A stretch of 11,202 nt of DNA, taken from assembly GCA_934476315.1 (NCBI GenBank), contig CAKSNQ010000046.1, forward strand, positions 1-11,202, read 5' to 3'. The position numbers and the translations under genes were made by a program. The stretch comes from an uncultured Eubacteriales bacterium. GTDB taxonomy: Bacteria > Bacillota > Clostridia > Oscillospirales > CAG-272. A model generated the notes under the pieces. The model made no database searches and was not told the origin of the DNA. It saw only the letters and a list, made by a program, of their open reading frames with translations. This document shows, piece by piece, positions 1 through 6,434 of the stretch; positions within the stretch are counted from its first letter, which is position 1; the number at the start of each line of letters is the position of its first letter.

Positions 1-424
1 TGGGGAGGCGGGGAGAGGAACTTCGGCGTTTGAGATGGTCCTCTCCCCGCAAAAACAGCTAAAAGAATGTTGTTTTTATTATGCCAAAAAGCTGGATGTA
101 TTTCGATTGCTGTCTGTTTCTACTTTTGCCTAAAAGGCTCTCATGCCGGATGTGGGGGAAGAACCGGCTCAAACGCCGCCGGTTGCTCCCCCCACGCCCC
201 CCACTCCAAGGCTTATATGCGCGTCGCGCCGCAACAACGCGGCGCTTTGCGCATTGGGGAGGGCGGCGGGGTAGCCCCCCGCCGATGACCCCTCCCCAGA
301 CCCCTCCCGTTGGGTTGGTGAAATATAGAAAGCCGGGCGAGGGAAAACTCCTGGCGAGTTTTCCCTCGCCGCCGGAGAAAATGCATGGGATAGCCACTGA
401 AATGCGGCGCACAGCCAAGGAGTA
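1..424. repeat. Hairpin-rich intergenic repeat, copy A
   Basis: This is the first of two tandem units; positions 1-72 match 425-496 at 69 of 72 positions, so the period is 424 bp. The unit may begin to the left of the window. It carries a series of inverted repeats: a 12-bp stem at 8-19/39-50; a long stem at 152-168/178-195 with a 9-nt loop; a nested stem at 217-222/249-254 enclosing 226-232/239-245; an 8-bp GC stem at 264-271/277-284; and a perfect 15-bp stem at 336-350/356-370. Several open frames cross it on both strands, but none has a ribosome binding site with protein-like composition, and the frame shared by copies A and B meets a stop in copy C. I read it as non-coding. Whether it is a mobile palindromic element, a structured RNA or a terminator cluster cannot be decided from one window. 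Confidence 0.75.
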
Positions 425-705
425 TGGGGAGGCGGGGAGAGGAACCTCGGCGTTTGAGATGGTCCTCTCCCCGCTAAAACAGCTAAAAGAATATTGCTTT
501 TGCTGTGTGGAAAATTTAGATTTTTCATGTGCTGTTGGAATGTACTTTTAGCTGAAGTCTCCGATGCAGGATGTGGGGAGAAAACCGGCTCAGGCGTTCG
601 TGCCTGTCGCGTAGCGCAGGCGGCTCCCCCGCACACCCCCCATTCCTTGGCTGGATGCGCGTCGCGCAACGACGCGGCGCGTCAGCGCTGGGAGGGGTGG
701 CAGAG
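425..705. repeat. Hairpin-rich intergenic repeat, copy B
   Basis: This is the second tandem unit. It repeats the 12-bp hairpin (432-443/463-474) and the following A-rich stretch almost exactly. It continues with the block that begins GCAGGATGTGGGG near 566 and the block around CTTGGCTGGATGCGC near 646. The central stem region is changed: the simple loop of copy A is replaced by a longer GC-rich stretch at about 585-620. The right end is shorter than in copy A: the hairpins at 264-284 and 336-370 are missing and the cinA promoter follows within about 50 nt. It is therefore a partial or rearranged copy. No gene is supported here. Confidence 0.7.
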
Positions 706-748
706 CCGCAAACCGCGAAACTCTTCGGCGGCTTGGGCGCGTTCCCGA

Positions 749-777
749 TTGACAAAACGACGCTTTTGCGGTACAAT
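749..777 (+). promoter_or_regulatory. Sigma-A promoter for cinA
   Basis: TTGACA at 749-754 and TACAAT at 772-777 are separated by exactly 17 nt. Transcription would start near 784, giving a 5' leader of about 50 nt before the cinA start. The match is one base from consensus over both hexamers. Confidence 0.85.
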
Positions 778-834
778 GAAGTTCAGAAACGAGCGCTTCC
801 GCCTCGGAACGCGCCCCAAAAGGAGGATGCACCC

Positions 835-2136
835 TTGAAGCCCATCGAATCTGCCGAAATTCTTTGCGTCGGAACCGAACTGCTGCTCGGCGACATCGTT
901 AACACCGATGCCGCTTGCCTGGCGCGCGGACTGCGCCGACTCGGAATCAACGTCTGCCATCAATGCGTGGTCGGCGACAACGCCGGGCGCCTGCGCGAGG
1001 CACTGGAAACCGCGCTGTCCCGCAGTGATCTGGTCATTACCAGCGGCGGTCTGGGTCCGACCTACGACGATCTGACCAAGGAGACTGTGGCGTCGTGCCT
1101 CGGGCTGACGTTGCAGACGGACGAGGCTTCCCTTGACCGCATCCGGGACTATTTCGCGCGGACAGGGCGCGTTATGACCGAAAACAACCAAAAGCAAGCG
1201 CTTGTCCCGACCGGCGCCCGGGCGATCGAGAACGACAACGGGACGGCGCCCGGCATCCTCATCGAGCAGGAGGCGACGGGGAAAACCGTCATTCTTCTGC
1301 CGGGACCGCCGCGCGAACTGGAGCCAATGTTCCGCGACCGCGTGCTCCCGTACCTGCGTGGGCGGACGACCCATGCGCTGGCGGGCGTCAACATCCACAT
1401 CTTCGGCATGGGCGAGAGCGCTGTGGAAACGGTTCTGCACGCCATGATGATTGAGGGGAGCAACCCGACGGTCGCGCCCTTCTGCAAGGAGGGCGAGGTG
1501 CGGGTGCGCGTCACGGCGCGGGCGGATTCGCGAGAGGAGGCGCTGGCTTTGTGCCGCGAGGCGGTGGAAAATATTCGCAAGACCGAGGTCGGCACGTACA
1601 TTTATGGTGTGGCGGACGCGGACGGCGAGGAGCTGACCATGGAGCGCGCGACGCTGGAGGCGCTCATGACGGCGGGGCGGACGGTCGCCTGCGCCGAATC
1701 CTGCACCGGGGGGCTGGTCGCCAAGCGCCTGACCGATATTCCCGGCGCGTCGGCGGCGGTGCTCGGCGGGTGCGTCACCTACACCAACGAAATGAAGGAG
1801 CGCCTGCTCGGCGTGCGCCGCGAGACCATTGCCCGCTACACCGAGGTCAGTGAGGCGACGGCGCGGGAGATGGCACGCGGCGTCCGCGAGAGGACAGGCG
1901 CGGACATCGGCGTGTCCACCACGGGTTTTGCCGGACCCGGCGGGGGCACGGAGACCGAGCCGGTCGGGACGGTGTATGTCGCCGTCAGCACGCCGCAGGG
2001 AGAGAGCGTCCGTCGGGTGTCGCTCTCGCCCTCCCGTCCCCGCGATTATATCCGCACGGTCGCGGCGACGCACGCTCTTGCCATGGTGCGGGAGGCAGCG
2101 TCCGGAATGTCCCGCCCCGCGACGCGGGAAGTATGA
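835..2136 (+). CDS. cinA: CinA-family protein, competence-damage/NMN amidohydrolase
   Basis: The product has 433 residues, close to the usual length of about 410-430 for two-domain CinA. The N-terminal half is the COG1058 MoCF-like domain, with GTELLLGD at 13-20 and TSGGLGPTYDDLTKE at 69-83. The C-terminal half (about 267-425) is the PncC-type nicotinamide mononucleotide deamidase domain, with AESCTGGLVAKRL at 287-299 and STTGFAGPGGG at 361-371. In the family the C-terminal domain converts NMN to nicotinate mononucleotide for NAD salvage, and the N-terminal domain is linked to ADP-ribose hydrolysis; both act in the cytosol. I chose the TTG at 835 because AGGAGG lies at 821-826 with an 8-nt gap and because the protein family begins here. 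The open frame runs upstream to 571, but that stretch is repeat DNA and the promoter. It appears to be transcribed alone. recA, a common neighbour in Firmicutes, is absent. I see no clear terminator after it. Confidence 0.95.
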   Translation: MKPIESAEILCVGTELLLGDIVNTDAACLARGLRRLGINVCHQCVVGDNAGRLREALETALSRSDLVITSGGLGPTYDDLTKETVASCLGLTLQTDEASLDRIRDYFARTGRVMTENNQKQALVPTGARAIENDNGTAPGILIEQEATGKTVILLPGPPRELEPMFRDRVLPYLRGRTTHALAGVNIHIFGMGESAVETVLHAMMIEGSNPTVAPFCKEGEVRVRVTARADSREEALALCREAVENIRKTEVGTYIYGVADADGEELTMERATLEALMTAGRTVACAESCTGGLVAKRLTDIPGASAAVLGGCVTYTNEMKERLLGVRRETIARYTEVSEATAREMARGVRERTGADIGVSTTGFAGPGGGTETEPVGTVYVAVSTPQGESVRRVSLSPSRPRDYIRTVAATHALAMVREAASGMSRPATREV

Positions 2137-2174
2137 GAAAATTGTAAAAAGTGCGGGCGGGGTGGGGAAGGCTC

Positions 2175-2203
2175 TTGACAAATCGGGAAAATAAGGGTAT
2201 AAT
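2175..2203 (+). promoter_or_regulatory. Consensus sigma-A promoter for the rhamnosidase-deacetylase operon
   Basis: TTGACA at 2175-2180 and TATAAT at 2198-2203 are both perfect, with a 17-nt spacer. Initiation is expected near 2210, about 357 nt before the rhamnosidase start. Such strength for a catabolic operon suggests that control, if any, lies downstream in the leader or through an operator not recognised here. Confidence 0.88.
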
Positions 2204-2209
2204 GTACAT

Positions 2210-2566
2210 CCGAATAGCCTGACGGGAGAGCGCCGGATTTGGCGCGCGGCGTGTGTTGCAGTCCTTGCGGCTTCCCGCCCGCTCCGCCGAAAAGACGGCT
2301 TTTCCCGATGCCCACCCGGGGTCAGAGAGACTTTGTGGGACGGACATTCTGTCAGACAGGACAAAAACGAGTATTTAAGGCAATGCCGTGCTATTCCCAC
2401 GGTGCAATCGCGCCGCGTTGCCTCAGCACACAACGGCGGGGAATCCGTCCGCGAAAACCGGATGCGACCCCTCTCGTCAGCCCGGCGGCTGAGGACAGCC
2501 CGCCGCCACCCATGTCAGGCACTTAGCAGGAGTCATCCTGCCGGAAATACAAGGGGGATTATCCTT
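2210..2566 (+). promoter_or_regulatory. Long structured 5' leader of the rhamnosidase operon
   Basis: No gene is supported in these 357 nt between the promoter and the TTG start. Possible pairings are: GCGCC 2230-2234 with GGCGC 2241-2245; AGGCAA 2378-2383 with TTGCCT 2418-2423, enclosing CCGTG/CACGG (2386-2390/2398-2402); GGGG plus ATCCG (2438-2447) with CGGAT and CCCC (2459-2471); TCAGCC 2477-2482 with GGCTGA 2487-2492; and GCAGGA 2526-2531 with TCCTGC 2536-2541. A long-range pairing of CTGAC and GAGAG (2219-2230) with CTCTCGTCAG (2471-2480) would exclude the 2477-2492 hairpin. It matches no riboswitch class that I can recognise. In GC-rich DNA short stems arise by chance, so a regulatory role is only a suggestion. 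Confidence 0.4.
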
Positions 2567-5239
2567 TTGAACGCTGAGTTTATTTCACACACGTTCAGCC
2601 ACGCGGCGCCCGAGGAGCTGAAGATCAATATGCTTCGCCACGCATACGGCATCCCGAAACGGACGCCGGTCTTTTCGTGGGTCATGCGCTCGGGAGACGT
2701 CAGCGAGATTCAGACCGCGTACCGTATTTACATCGCGCGTCGGCTCGCGGACATGCGGGACGAGGACTATCTGCTGGACACGGGATGGATTGCGACCGAC
2801 GAATGTAACCACGTGACGATCACGGGGCTGGATACGCTTCTGGGCGATCAGGAGCTGTATTACTGGGCGGTGCAGACCCGCAACAAGAGCGGTGACGAAA
2901 GCCCGCGCTCCGAGGCGACTCCGTTTGTGACGGCGGTCGGCGATGAGTGGGAGGACACGCGCGGCATCTGGAGCACCGATTCCCACGGCGCGGGCAATTT
3001 TGCCTTTTTGCGGACGGAATTCCGCGTGCCGGACGGCGGCGACGTGGAGCGGGCGGTTCTCTCGGTCACGGCGACCTCCCCCGAGCCGACAAGACAATAT
3101 GTTTTCCGGGTGTTCCTCAACGGCGCGTTTGCCGGTATGGGACCTGCACGGCTGGACGTCAACGCTCAGGGCGAGGACATTTTGTACTACAACACGCTGG
3201 ACGTGACCTCCCTTGTGCACGACGGCTCCAACGCGCTGGGCGCCATTTGCTACACTACCGAGCAAAAGGCGTTCCTCTGCCAGCTCACCGTGTTTTATAA
3301 GAACGGCACCAAGCGCGTCGTTCTCAACTCCGCCCGCGACGCCGAAAACTTCCGCGGGATGGATGGCAGAAGCGTGTTCGGTGATACCCGCTCGCTCGGG
3401 ACGGCGGGCAACTACATCGCCGCCGCCGAGGATATCAACGCTCTGCTTTACCCGTTCGGCTTTGATCGCGTCGGCTATGCGGGGCAGGGATGGGAGAGCG
3501 TCCGCCTGCGCGATGAGATGGAGATCGAAAACGAACAGCACCTTGCCCCCTACCCGGGCGAGCCGGTCGGACTGTTCCCGCAGGGCGTGGCTTCCGTGAC
3601 GCACATGGGGCACGGTCGCTATCGCGTGGACCTGGGACAGGAGATCGTCGGCGGACTGCGCCTGACGTTCCGCGCGCCCGGCGCGCAGACGGTGCATCTG
3701 CTCTTTGGCGAGGAGCTGAACGAGGACGGCTCGGTGCGCTACCTGATGCGCACGGGCAACGAATATAAGGAAAACTGGACGCTGTGCGAGGGTGAGCAGA
3801 CCATCGAGAGCTTCGGCATCAAGACGTTCCGCTATGTGGACATCTGCGGCTACGCCGGCGAGATCGCCGAGGAGGACGTGTGCGCGGTCGCCGTGCGGCG
3901 GGAGTTTGACGCGCAGGCGTCGTACTTCACTTGCCCCAATGACACGCTCTGCTACCTCTACGATACCTTCAAATACGCCATCTGCACGACCAATCAGGAC
4001 CTGTACGTGGACTCCCAGTCGCGGGAACGCCTCCCGTACGAGGGCGATACCTTCATCGAGATGCTGTCATCGTATACCTACGAGAACGACAGCGCACTCT
4101 CGCGTTTTACCATTGATTACCTCACCCGCCACCGCACGTGGCCCGCGGAATACGCCCTGCTGACGGTGCACCTGATCCGGACGGACTATATGTACACCGG
4201 CAACTACGCCCTTCTGTCTCGCGCGTACGGCGAGCTTCGGTCGTTTGTGACCTCCCGCCGCCCGGACGAGGGCACGGGGCTGTATCACGTCCCGAATGAG
4301 TCGGGCACGGGGATGGACGCGGTGATGGTGGACTGGCCCGTGGGCGCACGCGACGGCTATTACGTCCGCGAGGCGTACTATAACACGGTCTACAATGCGT
4401 TTTACTATCTCGCACTGCGGGATATGGCGGTCATGGCGGAGCTGCTCGGCAAGAGCGCGGAGCAGGCGGCGTTCCGCACCGACGCGGACACCCTCTGCCG
4501 CGCCATGATCGAAAGGCTGTATGACGCGGGTAAGGGCGCGTTCCGTGACGGACTGACGCGTGAGGGCGAGCCGATCGATCACTTTGCCCAGCACGCCACC
4601 GCGCTCGCCATCTGGACGGGCGTCTGCCACGAGCCGGCAATGCTTGACGCCGCGGGGCGCTGGTTTGTCGGGCAGGAGAAGATCCGCACCAGCATCTACG
4701 GCGCGTACTTCCTCATCGAGGCGCTCTACCGCGCGGGCTTCGGCGCGTACGCTACGGCTCTGCTCGCGGACAGCGACGTGACGCCGGGGGCGCACAACTG
4801 GCTGGCGGCGCTCCGCGGGAGCGGGGCAACCATCGCGCCCGAAGCTTGGTGCGCCGGGGAAAAACCGAATATGTCGCTCTCACACCCGTGGGGAACCGCG
4901 CCCGCGGCGCTCATCGTGCGCGGAATGTTCGGCATCCGACCGACCAGCCCCGGCTTCCGCAAGTTTTCCATTCATCCGCAGATCGGCGACCTGCCGTATG
5001 CCTCCGTCCGCGTGCCGACCGCGCGCGGAACCGTCAGCGTGACGCTGGCGCAGAACAGCGAGGCGTATGAGGCGGAGATTACGGTTCCCGCCAACACGAC
5101 GGCAGAGGTCTTTCTGCCTGCGGTGCCGGGCGGAACCGACACGCTGTTCATCAACAGCCAGAAGTCCATCTGCCCGATTGAAAACAAGGGCTTTCGCATC
5201 CGGCTGGGGTCGGGAACACATCGACTCCTGGCGCAGTGA
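2567..5239 (+). CDS. GH78 alpha-L-rhamnosidase-like glycoside hydrolase
   Basis: The product has 890 residues. Domains in order: a fibronectin-III-like N-terminus (about 34-122), a beta-sandwich resembling the rhamnosidase N-terminal domain (about 145-250), a second sandwich (about 330-445), an alpha/alpha-barrel catalytic domain (about 450-795), and a C-terminal beta domain (about 797-890). The segment D482-SQSRE487-RLPY491-EG-D494 corresponds to the family motif around the general-acid glutamate, making Glu487 the likely acid. Glu759 in PEAW, followed by SHPWGTAPA at 772-780, corresponds to the second catalytic region. The family releases terminal alpha-L-rhamnose from pectin side chains, flavonoid glycosides and bacterial polysaccharides. 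There is no signal peptide or transmembrane segment, so it should be cytosolic and act on imported oligosaccharides. The TTG at 2567 is supported by AAGGGGG at 2551-2557 with a 9-nt gap; the open frame continues upstream to 2333 without family similarity. The deacetylase gene follows 45 nt later. The exact substrate is not deducible. Confidence 0.85.
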   Translation: MNAEFISHTFSHAAPEELKINMLRHAYGIPKRTPVFSWVMRSGDVSEIQTAYRIYIARRLADMRDEDYLLDTGWIATDECNHVTITGLDTLLGDQELYYWAVQTRNKSGDESPRSEATPFVTAVGDEWEDTRGIWSTDSHGAGNFAFLRTEFRVPDGGDVERAVLSVTATSPEPTRQYVFRVFLNGAFAGMGPARLDVNAQGEDILYYNTLDVTSLVHDGSNALGAICYTTEQKAFLCQLTVFYKNGTKRVVLNSARDAENFRGMDGRSVFGDTRSLGTAGNYIAAAEDINALLYPFGFDRVGYAGQGWESVRLRDEMEIENEQHLAPYPGEPVGLFPQGVASVTHMGHGRYRVDLGQEIVGGLRLTFRAPGAQTVHLLFGEELNEDGSVRYLMRTGNEYKENWTLCEGEQTIESFGIKTFRYVDICGYAGEIAEEDVCAVAVRREFDAQASYFTCPNDTLCYLYDTFKYAICTTNQDLYVDSQSRERLPYEGDTFIEMLSSYTYENDSALSRFTIDYLTRHRTWPAEYALLTVHLIRTDYMYTGNYALLSRAYGELRSFVTSRRPDEGTGLYHVPNESGTGMDAVMVDWPVGARDGYYVREAYYNTVYNAFYYLALRDMAVMAELLGKSAEQAAFRTDADTLCRAMIERLYDAGKGAFRDGLTREGEPIDHFAQHATALAIWTGVCHEPAMLDAAGRWFVGQEKIRTSIYGAYFLIEALYRAGFGAYATALLADSDVTPGAHNWLAALRGSGATIAPEAWCAGEKPNMSLSHPWGTAPAALIVRGMFGIRPTSPGFRKFSIHPQIGDLPYASVRVPTARGTVSVTLAQNSEAYEAEITVPANTTAEVFLPAVPGGTDTLFINSQKSICPIENKGFRIRLGSGTHRLLAQ

Positions 5240-5284
5240 TGCCTGAAAATACCTTTTCAGAAAGAGACAAGGGAGGATTTTGTT

Positions 5285-6109
5285 ATGGGAATGTTGGTTA
5301 TGCGTTACCCCGGCGGGCGTTCCAAGGCGCTCACGCTCAGCTACGACGACGGAATTTATGAGGACATCCGCCTCATCGACATCATGAGCCGCCACGGGCT
5401 GAAGGGAACCTTCAATATCAATTCGGCGCCCGCGAAGGAAGCCACGGGACACCGCGAGCGGCTGACGTGGGATCAGATGCGCGCGCTCTACCCCGCGAGC
5501 GGCAACGAGGTGGCGCTCCACGCGTGGACGCACCCCCATCTGGAGGAGATGACCGCACCGCAGATCACCTACGACGTTATCCGCAACCGCGTCGAGCTGG
5601 AGCAGAACTTCGGCAAGATCATCCGCGGCATGGCGTACCCGTTCGGCACCTACAATGACGAGGTGGTGAACTGCCTGCGCGCCTGCGGCATTGCGTATTC
5701 CCGCACCGTGCGCTCGACGGGGAGCTTTGATCTGCCCACCGACTGGCTCCGCCTGCCCGCGACCTGCCATCACAACGACCAGCGGCTGATGGAGCTTGCC
5801 GATCGCTTCCTGACCATGGGACGGCGCATGCAGGACCCCTGCCTGCTGTTCTATCTGTGGGGGCACAGCTACGAGTTTACCATCAACGACAACTGGGATC
5901 GCATCGAAAAGTTCGCCGAGAAGATGGGCGACCGCGACGACATCTGGTACGCGACCAATATTGAGATCTACGATTACATTCAGGCGTACCGCTCCCTGCG
6001 CTTCAGCGCGGACGGCACCATGGTCGAGAACCCGACGACGACCGATCTGGACGTTACCTACAACGGCAAGGACGTGCATATCCCCTCCGGGGCAACGATG
6101 CGCCTGTAA
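5285..6109 (+). CDS. Polysaccharide deacetylase (CE4/NodB-like), cytoplasmic
   Basis: The product has 274 residues. It shows the NodB-homology signatures: LSYDDG at 18-23, with Asp21/Asp22 as catalytic base and metal ligand; a HxxxH metal pair at His79/His83 within HAWTHPH; YPFGTYN at 118-124, the equivalent of the RxxPY motif region; and LWGHSYE at 191-197, with His194 in the last motif. The family removes acetyl groups (N- or O-linked) from sugars using a divalent metal. Unlike most cell-wall CE4 enzymes it has no signal peptide or membrane anchor, so an intracellular substrate is likely. The start is ATG 5285, with GGGAGG at 5271-5276 and an 8-nt gap. It is the second gene of an operon with the rhamnosidase, which suggests deacetylation of the same imported rhamnose-containing oligosaccharide. 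The C-terminal 30 or so residues form a short strand-rich tail. The target sugar and bond are unknown. Confidence 0.88.
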   Translation: MGMLVMRYPGGRSKALTLSYDDGIYEDIRLIDIMSRHGLKGTFNINSAPAKEATGHRERLTWDQMRALYPASGNEVALHAWTHPHLEEMTAPQITYDVIRNRVELEQNFGKIIRGMAYPFGTYNDEVVNCLRACGIAYSRTVRSTGSFDLPTDWLRLPATCHHNDQRLMELADRFLTMGRRMQDPCLLFYLWGHSYEFTINDNWDRIEKFAEKMGDRDDIWYATNIEIYDYIQAYRSLRFSADGTMVENPTTTDLDVTYNGKDVHIPSGATMRL

Positions 6110-6126
6110 TTTCACCGTACCAAAAG

Positions 6127-6165
6127 AGGGTGTGAAAAAACTCAGAATGAGTTTTTTCACACCCT
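6127..6165 (+). terminator. Hairpin terminator after the deacetylase
   Basis: A perfect 18-bp inverted repeat (6127-6144 with 6148-6165) closes on a 3-nt GAA loop, 17 nt after the deacetylase stop. Six consecutive A/T pairs sit within the stem, and only a short T run (TTT) follows. It should end the rhamnosidase-deacetylase transcript. Being nearly symmetric, it could also act on transcripts from the other strand. Confidence 0.8.
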
Positions 6166-6260
6166 TTGTCGTCATTGGCCCCGGCGGCAGGACACTCCTG
6201 TTTTGCCGCTGAGAACGGCGGGAGGCCACAAATGTGGGGCAAAAAACACGCAATTTTCCG

Positions 6261-6289
6261 TGCACACCCCGCCGCCGTGCGCGTATACT
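6261..6289 (+). promoter_or_regulatory. Candidate promoter for spoVM
   Basis: TATACT at 6284-6289 is preceded, 17 nt upstream, by TGCACA at 6261-6266 (4 of 6 to a sigma-A -35 box). In Bacillus subtilis spoVM is read by the sporulation factor sigma-E. I do not see a convincing sigma-E -35 element here, so the assignment to a sigma factor is open. Confidence 0.35.
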
Positions 6290-6329
6290 GGAACGAGAAA
6301 AGAAACTTTGCGGAAAGGTGGTTGGTTTC

Positions 6330-6434
6330 TTGAAAATTGTCGTTGTGCGCCCTCCGTCCTTCCTTGCGCCGCTTTTGCGCCGCCTGTTCGGCGTGCGCCG
6401 TGACAGACGCGACGGCGGCAGACCTCAGCGGTGA
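6330..6434 (+). CDS. spoVM: Stage V sporulation protein M (SpoVM)
   Basis: The product is a 34-residue peptide beginning MKIVVVRPPSFL when the TTG is read as Met. From memory of the 26-residue B. subtilis SpoVM, an ungapped comparison conserves Met1, Lys2, Pro9, Phe11, Leu12, Arg17, Gly21 and Arg24, with hydrophobic or basic substitutions elsewhere. Pro9 is the residue known to matter for recognising the convex forespore membrane. SpoVM is an amphipathic helix that lies in the outer forespore membrane, recruits SpoIVA to start coat assembly and is a substrate or inhibitor of FtsH. The start at 6330 has AAGGTGG at 6315-6321 with an 8-nt gap. The C-terminus carries about 8 extra residues rich in Arg, Asp and Gly. 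The last 10 nt overlap the 3' end of ygiQ on the other strand. Its size and TTG start make it easy to miss. Confidence 0.8.
   Translation: MKIVVVRPPSFLAPLLRRLFGVRRDRRDGGRPQR

Noticed and set aside
1..496. CRISPR array
   Set aside because: The two repeats are 424 bp apart, far longer than CRISPR spacing, and no cas genes are present.
67..669. Open frames on both strands across the left repeat region
   Set aside because: Low-complexity translations rich in Arg, Pro and Gly, no family resemblance, and the frame shared by copies A and B on the minus strand runs into a stop in copy C.
571..834. Upstream extension of the cinA reading frame
   Set aside because: It crosses the repeat and the cinA promoter; family similarity and the ribosome binding site place the start at 835.
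682..2433. A 583-codon open frame on the minus strand opposite cinA
   Set aside because: A by-product of GC-rich codon use in cinA; no recognisable domain, and it runs across two promoters.
2438..2500. Similarity to a cobalamin riboswitch core
   Set aside because: A GGGGAATCC stretch with pairing partner looks suggestive, but the rest of the conserved core cannot be found and the downstream genes have no link to cobalamin.
2333..2566. Upstream extension of the rhamnosidase frame
   Set aside because: The translation is Arg- and Ser-rich without domain features, while the TTG at 2567 has a good binding site and starts just before the first domain.
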